Positions 23,711-32,010 of a stretch of 64,000 nucleotides of DNA are shown in pieces. How positions within the stretch are numbered: position 1 is the first letter of the stretch; each line of letters begins with the position of its first letter. The stretch lies in the NCBI RefSeq assembly GCF_003344965.1, contig NZ_CP031194.1, positions 1,798,001-1,862,000 on the forward strand. The letters are read 5' to 3'. The notes under the pieces were generated by a model. The model had not been told where the DNA came from. It did not search any database and saw only the letters and a program-made list of their open reading frames with translations. This DNA is from Streptomyces paludis. Lineage in GTDB: Bacteria > Actinomycetota > Actinomycetes > Streptomycetales > Streptomycetaceae. The translations under genes were made by a program, and so were the position numbers.

Positions 23711-24907
23711 GTGAATTCCTTCGACTCCTCCCCCACCCTCAGCGCATGGCGCGCCCTGCTGGCCCTCGCCGTGGTGTTCGTGATGCTGGCGACGACCGGC
23801 TGGACAGCAGTGGCCCGTCACCGCAACCCCGGCGAACCGCTGAAGGTCGCCATCAGCGCGTGGGAACGGGGCCGCACCGGCGCACGGCACCTGCCCTCCC
23901 CCACCGCGCCGCCCAAGATCCTCGCCGCGTTCTTCGCCTCGCTCACCGCCGCCGAACAGACACGGCTCGCCGCGAAGTACCCGCTCGTCGTCGGCAATCT
24001 CAACGGCGCGCCGACCACCCTGCGCTACCGCGCCAACCGGCTCGCCCTCATGCAGGCGCGCCACGTCGAAGAGCGGCGGGCCCGCGACAGCCGTCTGTCC
24101 AGCGACGGGCGCGCGCTCGCCGACCGCCGGATGCGCCGCTTCGACTCCCTGCTGGGCGGCGACCGCCAGATCCTCTCCTTCGACCCGTCCGGCACCGGCC
24201 GCGTCGCCGAGGTGCTCGGCGACCTCGACCGCGCGCAGCGCGTGTCGATCGTCGTCCCCGGCGTGGACACGAACCTCCTCACCTTCGAGAAGTCCAGCAA
24301 CTGGTACACCGCACCGGCCGGCATGGCCGAGTCGCTGTACGCCGCCGAGCGCTCCGCCGCGCCCACCGTCCGTACGGCCGTCATCGCCTGGGCCGACTAC
24401 ACCTCGCCCGCCGGGCTCGGCATGGACGCGGCCATCGGCAAACTCGCCGAGAACGGCGCGGTCCGGCTCACCGCGCTCACCGCCGCCCTCCCCGGCACCT
24501 CCCGCGTCTCCCTCTTCTGCCACAGCTACGGCTCCGTCGTCTGCGGCGTCGCCGCCCACGCGCTGCCCGCCCGGGTCACCGACGTGGCCGTCGCCGGCAG
24601 CCCCGGCATGCGCGTCGGCAACGCCGCCCAGCTCCACACCCGGGCGCACATCTGGGCGATGCGCGACGGGGACGACTGGATCCAGGACGTGCCGTACCTC
24701 GCGGTCGGCGGCCTCGGCCATGGCGCGGACCCGGTGACGAAGGACTTCGGCGCCCGTGTCGTCGCGGCGCACGACGCGGTCGGCCACACCGGCTACTTCA
24801 AACCCGGCACGGAGAGCCTCGACAACTTCGCGGACATCGGCGTGGCGGCGTATGCGGCGGTGAGCTGCGCGGATGGCGGCACGGAGTGCCGTCCGCCTCC
24901 CGGCTAG
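23711..24907 (+). CDS. DUF1023 alpha/beta-hydrolase, membrane-anchored or secreted (paralogue A)
   Basis: 398 residues from GTG 23711. One hydrophobic N-terminal segment (ALLALAVVFVMLATTGWTAVA) acts as signal anchor or uncleaved signal. The catalytic domain carries the DUF1023 serine-hydrolase elbow CHSYGSVVCG (Ser272), an upstream strand VSIVVPGVDTN, and a late DAVGHTGYFKPGTESL whose His probably completes the triad; Asp is likely in AMRDGDDWI. Such proteins are related to cutinase-like/PE-PPE esterases; substrate unknown. The 350-residue protein at 27710 is its paralogue (same AAFFA.LT, KYPLVVGNL.G, CHSYGSVVCG, HTGYF.PGT blocks). Confidence 0.85.
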   Translation: MNSFDSSPTLSAWRALLALAVVFVMLATTGWTAVARHRNPGEPLKVAISAWERGRTGARHLPSPTAPPKILAAFFASLTAAEQTRLAAKYPLVVGNLNGAPTTLRYRANRLALMQARHVEERRARDSRLSSDGRALADRRMRRFDSLLGGDRQILSFDPSGTGRVAEVLGDLDRAQRVSIVVPGVDTNLLTFEKSSNWYTAPAGMAESLYAAERSAAPTVRTAVIAWADYTSPAGLGMDAAIGKLAENGAVRLTALTAALPGTSRVSLFCHSYGSVVCGVAAHALPARVTDVAVAGSPGMRVGNAAQLHTRAHIWAMRDGDDWIQDVPYLAVGGLGHGADPVTKDFGARVVAAHDAVGHTGYFKPGTESLDNFADIGVAAYAAVSCADGGTECRPPPG

Positions 24908-24974
24908 GGGGCCGTAGTGCGGGCCGGTTCGGGGTGCGGGCCGGTTGTCCTGGTGCCGGGGGCCGGGGCACTCC

Positions 24975-25285
24975 GGAGGCGCATCCCCGGATGCATGATT
25001 TACGCCGCCGCGCGGGCCGGTTCTTTGACTGCGGACCGTTCAGCGGCACAAATCACGCTCTACATCCGGGGACGTCACCTCCTGCGACCCCGGCCCCCTC
25101 CGGTAGGTGGTCGGCCGGGCCACGAACTCCCCGGGCCGGGCCCGGTGGGTCCGTGACGGGCGGGGAAGGGGGCACCGCAGGGGGTGCGTGTCCGGACGTA
25201 AAGCGCGATTTGTGCCGCTGAGCGAAACCCGCGGTTCTCCACCGGGCCGCACGCGGCGTAAATCGTGCAGTCCGGGCGCGTGCCA
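24975..25285. repeat. Large imperfect inverted repeat (about 100-bp arms)
   Basis: The left arm (about 24975-25075) and the reverse complement of the right arm (about 25187-25285) share blocks such as GATTTACGCCGC, CAGCGGCACAAATC, GC(T)TACxTCCGG and CCCGGA(C)TGCA, with substitutions between them. The loop is about 110 nt. The arms could fold into a long RNA or mark a decayed duplicated cassette or MITE. Confidence 0.6.
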
Positions 25286-25476
25286 CCGGAGGGGACCCCG
25301 GCGACAACCCGCAGATTCCCCGCCGAGCCCCGCCCAAGACGTCCGGACCACGGCCCCTCGCCGGGAGGCGGCCCCGTGCAGTCCGGGCATGTGCCACCGG
25401 AGGGGACCCCGGCGACAACCCGCACGTGTCCACCGGGCTCAGCCCAAGACGGACCACGGCCCCTCGCCGGGAGGCG
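25265..25476. repeat. Tandem direct repeat, two units of about 100-111 bp
   Basis: Unit 1 (25265-25375) and unit 2 (25376-25476) begin with the near-identical block GTGCAGTCCGGGC..GTGCC then ACCGGAGGGGACCCCGGCG, and end with ACGGCCCCTCGCCGGGAGGC. Unit 2 has small internal deletions. The first part of unit 1 also belongs to the right arm of the inverted repeat. Confidence 0.75.
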
Positions 25477-25490
25477 CACCGCCGGGAGGC

Positions 25491-25532
25491 TCATACCTGG
25501 GTATGACCGCCCGTGCCGGTCCCCGGTATGAC
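25491..25532. promoter_or_regulatory. Candidate response-regulator operator of the kinase/regulator operon
   Basis: Perfect dyad TCATAC-CTGG-GTATGA (25491-25506), followed 25 bp later by another half-site GGTATGAC (25525-25532). A -10-like TACGCT (25555-25560) sits 9 nt before ATG 25569. The same GGTATGAC recurs at 27612 in front of a DUF1023 gene. Confidence 0.5.
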
Positions 25533-25568
25533 GCGTTCGCCGGGGCCGCTGCTTACGCTGGCCTGGCC

Positions 25569-26903
25569 ATGGATCCTTCCCCCGCCACCCCCCGGCCCCT
25601 CCCCAAGGCCCTCGCCGTGTTGCGGCTTCTCGGTGATGCGCTGCGGACGCCGTCCGCGTCCGTCGAGCCGCTGTTCGCGCGTGCGGGCAAGCGGTGGCAG
25701 CGGCGTGCGCCGTATGCCGTGACGTTGGTGTTCGTCGTGGTGCTGCTGCCTGTCACCGTGACGACGCTCACCGAGGAGTACCGGCTCGGTGGCGGGTGGG
25801 CGGGGGTGCTGGCGATCGCGCAGACCGCGCCGCTGGTGCTCGCCGTGACGCGGCCGCTCCAGGCGTGGTGGATCGTCTTCGCCGCCGATGTCGGCGGCGG
25901 CCTTCTGCTGCGGAGCGCGGAGGGGGTCGCGGAGCGGCCCTGGCCGTGGACGCCGACGGTCATCGTCGGCTACCTGGTGCTGATGATCTGCCTGGGGCTG
26001 CGCGAACCGCGCCGTACGCTGCTCGCCGTGTGGCTCGTCACCGGCTCGGCCGGGGCGTTCTTCGAGGTCGTCTCGGAGCCCGGCAGGGGGCTGGGTGGCA
26101 GCAGCAGCGGTACGCAGGTGCTGATGACCGTGCTCAGCGCGGCGTTCCTCGTCGTCGCCGCGGCCCTACGCGAACGCGGTGAGGCGCAGCGCGCGCTGGC
26201 CGAGCAGGAGACCATCAGCGAGGGCGAGCGGGCGCGGCGGACGCTGCTGGAGGAGCGCACCCGGATCGCGCGGGAGCTGCACGATGTCGTGGCGCACCAT
26301 ATGTCGGTGATCACCGTGCAGGCGGACTCGGCGCCGTACCGGATCGAGGGGCTGCCGCCCGGGGCCCGGGAGGAGTTCGCCACGATCGCGGCGAGCGCGC
26401 GGGAGTCGCTGACGGAGATGCGGCGGCTGCTCGCCGTACTCCGCAGCGACGGCGCCGACGGGGAGCGGGCTCCGCAGCCGGGGCTCGACCGGGTGCAGCA
26501 GCTGGTGGAGGCGACGGTACGGGCCGGGGTGCCGGCCGAGCTGTCGATGCAGGCCGGGCTGGGTCCCGTACCGCCGGCCGTGGATCTGTCGGCGTACCGC
26601 ATCGTGCAGGAGGCGCTGGCCAATGTGGTGCGGCACGCGGCGGGCGCGCGGACCACGGTGTCGGTGTTCGCGCGGGACGGCCTGCTGACCGTGCTGATCG
26701 TGAACGGGCCCGCCGCCGGGCGCAGTTCGCTGGTGGAGACCGCGGGGACCGGGCACGGGCTGGTGGGAATGCGGGAGCGCGTACGGTTGACGGGCGGCAC
26801 GCTGGACACCGGGCCGCTGCCCGACGGCGGCTTCCGGGTCGCCGCGCGGCTCCCCCTGACCGAGCCGCTGGCCGAGTCCGCCACCACGAAGGACGCTCCT
26901 TGA
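25569..26903 (+). CDS. NarL-type two-component sensor histidine kinase
   Basis: 444 residues. Residues about 48-205 contain five or six membrane helices without a large external loop, so it senses in or at the membrane. Then comes a short coiled linker (EAQRALAEQETISEGERARRTL), the HisKA_3 dimerisation box ERTRIARELHDVVAHHMSVI with phospho-acceptor His238, and an HATPase_c domain with N-box IVQEALANVVRHA and G-box GTGHGLVGMRERV. It phosphorylates the response regulator encoded next, overlapping by TTGA. ATG 25569 was chosen over frames starting upstream because those run through the operator and promoter-like sequence. Ligand unknown. Confidence 0.9.
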   Translation: MDPSPATPRPLPKALAVLRLLGDALRTPSASVEPLFARAGKRWQRRAPYAVTLVFVVVLLPVTVTTLTEEYRLGGGWAGVLAIAQTAPLVLAVTRPLQAWWIVFAADVGGGLLLRSAEGVAERPWPWTPTVIVGYLVLMICLGLREPRRTLLAVWLVTGSAGAFFEVVSEPGRGLGGSSSGTQVLMTVLSAAFLVVAAALRERGEAQRALAEQETISEGERARRTLLEERTRIARELHDVVAHHMSVITVQADSAPYRIEGLPPGAREEFATIAASARESLTEMRRLLAVLRSDGADGERAPQPGLDRVQQLVEATVRAGVPAELSMQAGLGPVPPAVDLSAYRIVQEALANVVRHAAGARTTVSVFARDGLLTVLIVNGPAAGRSSLVETAGTGHGLVGMRERVRLTGGTLDTGPLPDGGFRVAARLPLTEPLAESATTKDAP

Positions 26904-27583
26904 CCATCCGCGTGATCATCGTCGACGACCAGGCCATGGTGCGCGCGGGGTTCGCCGCGCTGCTGTCGGCGCAGGCCGATATCGATGTGGTCGGTGAGGC
27001 CCCGGACGGGCGGCGGGGGGTGGAGGTCAGCCGCTCCGTCCATCCGGACGTGGTGCTGATGGATGTACGGATGCCGGAGATGGACGGGCTGGCCGCGGCC
27101 CGTGAGCTGCTGAGTCCGCCGCCGGGGGTGACGCACCTCCCGAAGGTGCTGATGCTGACGACGTTCGACGTCGACGACTATGTGTACGAGGCGCTGCGCG
27201 CCGGTGCCTCCGGGTTTCTGCTCAAGGACGCGCCCCCGGCGGATCTGATCGCGGCGGTACGGATCGTGGCGGGCGGTGAGGCGCTGCTCGCGCCGTCCGT
27301 GACGCGGCGGCTGATCGCGGACTTCGCCCAGCAGCGGCCCGCCCCGCGCCGGGAGCGCTCGCAGCGGCTGCGCGGGCTGACGCCCCGGGAGACCGAGGTG
27401 CTCGAACTGATCGCGCGGGGCCTGTCCAACCAGGAGATCGCCGACCGGCTCGTGGTCGCGGAGCAGACCGTGAAGACCCATATCGGCCGTGTCCTGGCCA
27501 AGCTCGGGCTGCGCGACCGCGCGCAAGTGGTGATCTTCGCGTACGAGTCCGGGCTGGTCACCCCCGGGGACGCACCCGTGTAA
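26900..27583 (+). CDS. NarL/LuxR-family response regulator
   Basis: 227 residues from TTG 26900, whose codon overlaps the kinase stop (TTGA), giving tight coupling. The receiver domain has the acidic pair in IIVDDQAMVRAG, phospho-acceptor Asp55 in VLMDVRMPEMDG, Thr in MLTTFD and Lys in LKDAPP. The C-terminal LuxR helix-turn-helix is LTPRETEVLELIARGLSNQE through VVAEQTVKTHIGRVLAKLGL. It would bind DNA as a phosphorylated dimer; the dyad at 25491 and half-site at 27612 are the obvious local candidates. Confidence 0.92.
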   Translation: MTIRVIIVDDQAMVRAGFAALLSAQADIDVVGEAPDGRRGVEVSRSVHPDVVLMDVRMPEMDGLAAARELLSPPPGVTHLPKVLMLTTFDVDDYVYEALRAGASGFLLKDAPPADLIAAVRIVAGGEALLAPSVTRRLIADFAQQRPAPRRERSQRLRGLTPRETEVLELIARGLSNQEIADRLVVAEQTVKTHIGRVLAKLGLRDRAQVVIFAYESGLVTPGDAPV

Positions 27584-27611
27584 CCCCCGCACGTCACCCC
27601 TCTGGCTCTCC

Positions 27612-27619
27612 GGTATGAC
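27612..27619 (+). promoter_or_regulatory. GGTATGAC half-site upstream of DUF1023 paralogue B
   Basis: Identical to the two half-sites in front of the kinase gene. It lies 91 bp before ATG 27710, compatible with activation by the response regulator. Single half-site only, so weak on its own. Confidence 0.35.
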
Positions 27620-27709
27620 GTCGCGGTTGGCTCCGCGGGGTGACGACCCGCCGTATGCCGTCTTCCTAGGTTTCTCGCCGTCGGACAGGGCGAGACGAGG
27701 GAGACGGAA

Positions 27710-28762
27710 ATGCGCCGCTACGGAAGGACTCTGGTCGCCGCCGCGCTGGCGACGGTCGTGGTCGGCGGGACCGCGGGCTGGGCGTCGGGCACTTCGCAGG
27801 AGGCGGTGACCGGGCCGCCGCCCGGGACGGCCGCCTGGCGCGCCGATACCTCGCTGGGCCGGGCCCTGCCCGACCCCGCCACCGCCTCGCCGGACGCCGT
27901 GGCCGCCTTCTTCGCCGGGCTGACGGAGCGTCAGACGGATTCCCTGGTACGGCGGCACCCGCTCGTCGTCGGCAATCTCGACGGCGTGCCCGTCACCGTC
28001 CGGTACGCCGCCAACGCCCGTGCCGTACGCGCCGAGCACAACCCCCGCTACGACCGGCTCGCGGAGCCCGGCCGCCGGATCCTCGCCTTCGATCCCCGGG
28101 GGCGCGGGCAGGTCGCCGAGGTGTACGGGGAGCTGCCCGGCGCCCGCGCGGTGTCGGTGATCGTGCCCGGCTCCGACACCGACGCGGCCTCCTTCGACCG
28201 TACGGAGAATCCTTACGGCACCCCCGCCGGGATGGCCGGCGCGCTGCGGGCCGCGACCGGGGACCGTACCGCCGTGATCGCCTGGACCGGCTACACGACG
28301 CCGGTCGGGGTGGGGATCGACGCGGCCGGCGGCGATCTCGCCTCGGCGGGGGCCGCGCGGCTGGTCCGCTTCACGCGCGGGCTCGCGGCGGTGGGGGCGC
28401 CGAAGCCCGCGCTGTTCTGCCACAGCTACGGCTCGGTGGTGTGCGGGCTGGCCGCCCACGAGGTGAACGCCTCGGACATCGTGGTGTTCGGGTCCCCCGG
28501 GATGCGCGCGGGCAGTGTGCGCGCGCTGCGGACGAGCGCGCGGGTCTGGGCCGCCAAGGACTCCTCCGACTGGATCTCCAAGGTCCCGAACGTGGAGTTC
28601 GCCGGGCTGGGCCACGGCCCTGACCCGACCGGCGCGGACTTCGGCGCGCGCCGGGTGCCCGCCGACCACGCGGAGGGCCACACCGGCTACTTCGTCCCCG
28701 GTACCGACTCGCTGCGCGCGTTCGCCGCGATCGCGGAGGGGGATGTGCGGGACGTGCGATGA
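27710..28762 (+). CDS. DUF1023 alpha/beta-hydrolase, secreted (paralogue B)
   Basis: 350 residues. A signal peptide (RRYGRTLVAAALATVVVGGTAGWASG) precedes the hydrolase domain, with PLVVGNLDGVPV, VSVIVPGSDTD, nucleophile elbow CHSYGSVVCG, AAKDSSDWI and the late His in HAEGHTGYFVPGTDSL-like segment. It is about 48 residues shorter than paralogue A, lacking the RHVEERRARDSRLSSDG insert. GGGAGACGGAA is a good ribosome site for ATG 27710. It follows the two-component operon by 126 bp and shares the GGTATGAC motif, suggesting that its expression answers the same signal. Substrate unknown. Confidence 0.87.
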   Translation: MRRYGRTLVAAALATVVVGGTAGWASGTSQEAVTGPPPGTAAWRADTSLGRALPDPATASPDAVAAFFAGLTERQTDSLVRRHPLVVGNLDGVPVTVRYAANARAVRAEHNPRYDRLAEPGRRILAFDPRGRGQVAEVYGELPGARAVSVIVPGSDTDAASFDRTENPYGTPAGMAGALRAATGDRTAVIAWTGYTTPVGVGIDAAGGDLASAGAARLVRFTRGLAAVGAPKPALFCHSYGSVVCGLAAHEVNASDIVVFGSPGMRAGSVRALRTSARVWAAKDSSDWISKVPNVEFAGLGHGPDPTGADFGARRVPADHAEGHTGYFVPGTDSLRAFAAIAEGDVRDVR

Positions 28763-28783
28763 CCGCCGAGCGCCCCCGGCCCG

Positions 28784-29824
28784 CTACTCACGGCCCGCCG
28801 AGGTGAACGTCATATCGGCGTACCGGCCACCGGCCACCTGTCCCGCGATCGGCTCCAGCAGCTCCAGCTCGCTCTCGGTGAGGATGAGCCGTGTCGCCGC
28901 CGCGTTCTCCTCGACGCGGGAGCGCCTGCGCGTCCCCGGGATCGGTACGACGGTCAGCCCGTGCACCCCCGCCCGCTGCTGCACCCACGCCAGCGCGACC
29001 TGGCCGAGCGTGGCGTTCCGGCCCTCCGCGATCTTCCGTACGGGATCGAGCAGCGCGGCGTTCGCGGCGGCGTTGCCGCCGGTGAAGCGGGGCTGCTGAC
29101 GGCGGAAGTCGTCCGCGCTCAGCTCCTGGTCGGCGTGGACGAACGCGCCGGTCAGAAAGCCGCGGCCGAGCGGGGAGTACGGCACGAGCGCGACGCCGAG
29201 CGCGGCGGCGGCCGGCACGACACCGGCCTCGATGTCGCGGCTGAAAAGCGACCACTCGGACTGCACGGCCGCGATCGGGTGTACGCCCTGTGCGGCGCGC
29301 AGTTCACCGCCGGTGACCTCGCTGAGGCCCAGGTGCTTGACCTTGCCCTCGGCCACCAGCTCGGCCATCGCGCCGACGGTGTCCTCGATGGGGACGCGGA
29401 CATCGCGCCGGTGCATGTAGTAGAGGTCGATCTCGTTCACGCCGAGGCGGGCGAGGCTGGCCTCGACGCACTGGCGGATGTACGGGCGGTCGTTGCGGAT
29501 GACGCGCTTGGCGGGGTCGGCCGCGTCGACGCCCAGCGAGAACTTGGTCGCGACGACGACCTCGTCGCGGTGTGCCCGGACGAACGGCGCGATGAACTTC
29601 TCGTTCTCCCCGTCGCCGTACACGTCCGCCGTGTCGTACAGCGTGACGCCCAGCTCCAGCGCGCGCTCCAGGGTGGCGCGCGCCTCGTCGGCGTCGGTGG
29701 GGCCGTACCAGGCGCTCATGCCCATGCAGCCGATGCCCTGGGCACCGACCTCGGGGCCGCCGGTGCCGAGGCGGACGGCCGGGATCCGGTCGCTCGTACC
29801 GCTCATGTCGCTCGTGAGGTTCAT
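28784..29824 (-). CDS. Aldo/keto reductase
   Basis: 346 residues forming the AKR (alpha/beta)8 barrel. Tetrad residues are visible: Asp and Tyr in YDTADVYGDGENE, Lys in VATKFSLG, His in LYYMHRRDVRVP. The C-terminal NADPH-binding segment TVVPIPGTRRRSRVEEN is intact. It reduces aldehydes or ketones with NADPH, resembling the actinobacterial AKR13-like group. It is the second gene of an operon behind the MerR gene (spacing 6 nt), so it is likely the target of that regulator. ATG 29824 or ATG 29806 (MSGTSDRIP) may be the start; neither has a strong ribosome site. Confidence 0.9.
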   Translation of the reverse strand: MNLTSDMSGTSDRIPAVRLGTGGPEVGAQGIGCMGMSAWYGPTDADEARATLERALELGVTLYDTADVYGDGENEKFIAPFVRAHRDEVVVATKFSLGVDAADPAKRVIRNDRPYIRQCVEASLARLGVNEIDLYYMHRRDVRVPIEDTVGAMAELVAEGKVKHLGLSEVTGGELRAAQGVHPIAAVQSEWSLFSRDIEAGVVPAAAALGVALVPYSPLGRGFLTGAFVHADQELSADDFRRQQPRFTGGNAAANAALLDPVRKIAEGRNATLGQVALAWVQQRAGVHGLTVVPIPGTRRRSRVEENAAATRLILTESELELLEPIAGQVAGGRYADMTFTSAGRE

Positions 29825-29830
29825 GGTCGT

Positions 29831-30295
29831 TCAGGCCCTCTCCGCCGGGTGGCCGGCGTCCGCGTAGAAACTGATCTTGTGGTCGAGCACGGCGACGGTC
29901 TCGCGCAGCTCGGCCATCCGGTGCAGTACGTCGCGCCGGGTCCGCGCCAGCAGCTCCCGCCGCTCCTCGAACGTCTGCTGGCCCTCCCGGACCAGCTCCG
30001 CGTAACGGACCATGTCCGCGACCGGCATCCCCGTCAGTCTCAGCTTGGTGACGAAATCGAGCCAGTCGAGATCCGCGTTGCGGAAGCGGCGCTGGCCGGT
30101 GTGCGAGCGGTCGACGTGCGGCATCAGCCCGATGCGCTCGTACCAGCGCAGGGTGTGCGCGGTGAGGCCGGTGAGGGCGGCGACCTCGCTGATCGAGTAA
30201 CGGTCGGCGCCGTCGGGGCGGGGGTGCCGGGTCGGCGCGAGGGAGCAGGACTGAACGCGGTCCGCGGGGGCGGGACTGATCTCGGTCAGCGTCAT
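29831..30295 (-). CDS. MerR-family transcriptional regulator
   Basis: 154 residues. After a 36-residue unstructured lead the winged helix starts: YSISEVAALTGLTAHTLRWYERIGLMPHVDRSHTGQRRFRNADLDW compares directly with MerR proteins (HTH then wing RRF). The rest is the dimerisation coiled coil (RRELLARTRRDVLHRMAELRETVAVLDHKI). There is no Cys, so it is not a metal or redox sensor of the usual type; it probably senses an organic ligand or electrophile. It is transcribed with the aldo/keto reductase. ATG 30295 is 9 nt from a -10-like TCTAGC, so leaderless. Confidence 0.88.
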   Translation of the reverse strand: MTLTEISPAPADRVQSCSLAPTRHPRPDGADRYSISEVAALTGLTAHTLRWYERIGLMPHVDRSHTGQRRFRNADLDWLDFVTKLRLTGMPVADMVRYAELVREGQQTFEERRELLARTRRDVLHRMAELRETVAVLDHKISFYADAGHPAERA

Positions 30296-30312
30296 GGGGT
30301 CCACGCTAGATG

Positions 30313-30330
30313 CTTCGAGTGCACTCCAAG
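30313..30330. promoter_or_regulatory. MerR-type operator within its own promoter
   Basis: On the minus strand CTTGGAGTGCACTCGAAG, a 16-of-18 symmetric dyad (CTT.GAGTGCACTC.AAG), sits just upstream of -10-like TCTAGC and overlaps TTGCTT/TTGGAG as -35. That is the placement typical for MerR regulators, between -35 and -10. Confidence 0.65.
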
Positions 30331-30396
30331 CAAGCGGAAAGGGCGCCCGCGGAGGGCCGGGCGTACCGGCCGGTGGCGGCCAGTAGGCTCATCCTC

Positions 30397-31227
30397 ATGC
30401 AGAGCCTGGCGATGATCGAGAACTGGCCCGTGCCGGCCGCCGCTGCCGCTGTCGTCCGCGCGGACGGCAAGGTGGCCGGGGCGTACGGCCCCACCTCGCG
30501 GCGGTTTCCGCTGGCCTCGGTGACCAAGCCGCTCACCGCGTACGCCGTGCTCGTCGCGTACGAGGAGGGGGCCGTCGAGCTGGACGAGCCGGCCGGTCCC
30601 GAGGGCGCGACCGTACGGCATCTGCTCGCGCACACCAGCGGGCTGGCCTTCGACGAGCACCGGACGGCGGGCGCGCCCGGGACCCGGCGGCTCTACTCGA
30701 ACGCCGGGTTCGAGGTGCTCGGCGAGCATGTCGCCAAGGCCACCGGGATCCCGTTCGCCGACTATCTGCGCGAGGCGGTGTTCGAGCCGCTGGGGATGGG
30801 CTCGACCACGCTGGCCGAGGGCGGTTCGCCCGCGAAGGACGGGGTGTCGACGGTCGACGACCTGGTCCGGTTCGCCGCCGAACTCCAGACGCCCCGGCTG
30901 CTCGATCCCCGTACGGTGCTGGCGGCGATGACGGTCGTGCACCCGGGGCTCTCCGGGGTGCTGCCGGGCTACGGGTTCCAGAAGAACAACGACTGGGGCC
31001 TCGGCTTCGAGATCCGCGACGCCAAGTCCCCGCACTGGACGGGCGCCGCCTCCTCGCCGCACACCTTCGGGCACTTCGGCCAGTCCGGTACGTTCCTGTG
31101 GGTCGACCCGGCGGCGGGCGCGGCGTGTGTGGCGCTGGCGGACCGACCGTTCGGGCCGTGGGCCGTCGAGGCGTGGCCGCCGTTCACGGACGCGGTGCTG
31201 GCGGAGCTGGCGGGCGCTCAGGAGTAG
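30397..31227 (+). CDS. Serine hydrolase, beta-lactamase/class C PBP-like
   Basis: 276 residues without signal peptide. Motif 1 is SVTK (in FPLASVTKPLTAYAV), with Ser nucleophile and Lys base; motif 2 is YSN (RRLYSNAGFEVLGEHV); motif 3 region is GHFGQSGT. This is the class C beta-lactamase/D-aminopeptidase/esterase EstB fold; cytosolic location suggests an esterase or amidase rather than a cell-wall enzyme. ATG 30397 lies exactly 7 nt after -10-like TAGGCT, so it is probably leaderless. Converges with pirin, the stops being only 6 nt apart. Confidence 0.85.
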   Translation: MQSLAMIENWPVPAAAAAVVRADGKVAGAYGPTSRRFPLASVTKPLTAYAVLVAYEEGAVELDEPAGPEGATVRHLLAHTSGLAFDEHRTAGAPGTRRLYSNAGFEVLGEHVAKATGIPFADYLREAVFEPLGMGSTTLAEGGSPAKDGVSTVDDLVRFAAELQTPRLLDPRTVLAAMTVVHPGLSGVLPGYGFQKNNDWGLGFEIRDAKSPHWTGAASSPHTFGHFGQSGTFLWVDPAAGAACVALADRPFGPWAVEAWPPFTDAVLAELAGAQE

Positions 31228-31233
31228 CGGCGG

Positions 31234-31908
31234 TCAGCCCTCCATCGCCCAGAGCAGCACCTCGGACGCCGCCTCGGCGACGAATTCCGGCCGTTCCCCG
31301 CCGGTGACGCGCGCCGAGTCGCCGGGCCCGAGCGGGCCGCCGGTGGACCCGGCGCCCCCTTCGATACGTACCGCGCCGCGCACCACATGCGCGTACACGA
31401 ACGGCGCGGCCGGCGCCGCCACGCGCTCGCCCGCCGCCGGCCGCCGTACGTGGAGCAGCGCGCCCGCCGCCGGGAGGGCGTACGGCGTGGTGTCGGGGAG
31501 GGCGCGGACGATCTCGTACGCGGGCTCGCCGCCCGGCTCCCGGGGGGCGAGCCACATCTGTACGAAGACCAGCGGGTGCGGGCCGTCGTTGCGCTCCACA
31601 TGCCGTACGCCGCTCGCCGAGCCGAGCCGCTGGACGTCGCCCGCGCGGACGACCGTGGCGTGCCCGGCCGAGTCGCGGTGGGTCAGCTCGCCCTCGACGA
31701 CCCAGGTGACGATCTCGGTGTTGCTGTGCGGGTGTTCGGCGAAGCCCGCGCCCGCCGCGAGCCGCTCCTCGTTGCAGGCCAGGAGCGCGCCGAAGCGCAG
31801 GTTGTCCGGGTCGTAGAACCGCCCGAAGGAGAAGGCGTGCCGGGACTCGATGCCCTCGGCAGGGTTGCCTCCGGGGTAGCGGTCGGCCGCGCGCGTCACG
31901 AGAATCAC
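31234..31908 (-). CDS. Pirin family bicupin
   Basis: 224 residues. The N-terminal cupin keeps the pirin signature FGRFYDPDNLRFG and the metal-binding pattern EHPHSNTEIVTWVVEGELTHRDS (two His, Glu, His). The C-terminal cupin is more divergent. Pirins bind iron and act as quercetin dioxygenases or protein partners; in Streptomyces one pirin affects beta-oxidation and redox control, which is interesting next to fatty-acid genes. GTG 31908 (VILVTRAADRYPGG) was selected, since homologous proteins begin around this point; the frame stays open much further upstream but runs antisense into the FasR gene. Confidence 0.85.
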   Translation of the reverse strand: MILVTRAADRYPGGNPAEGIESRHAFSFGRFYDPDNLRFGALLACNEERLAAGAGFAEHPHSNTEIVTWVVEGELTHRDSAGHATVVRAGDVQRLGSASGVRHVERNDGPHPLVFVQMWLAPREPGGEPAYEIVRALPDTTPYALPAAGALLHVRRPAAGERVAAPAAPFVYAHVVRGAVRIEGGAGSTGGPLGPGDSARVTGGERPEFVAEAASEVLLWAMEG

Positions 31909-32010
31909 CCGCGTACCGTACGAGACCCGCCCGCGTACCGTACGGGAAGCACCGCCGCACCAGCGCCCCCGGGCCTCCGCCCGCCCGTCGGGATGAGGCA
32001 GTCTTGTCCC

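Larger units (their letters stand above)
24908..25490. other. Non-coding, repeat-rich spacer
   Basis: No gene is supported. Several frames are open because of G+C, but none has a ribosome site and family match. The stretch is filled by an imperfect inverted repeat (24975-25285) and a tandem direct repeat (25265-25476), described separately. Confidence 0.6.

Noticed and set aside
24917..25490. Several short frames in the repeat region
   Set aside because: They arise from repeat DNA; the same peptide blocks appear in several frames and on both strands.
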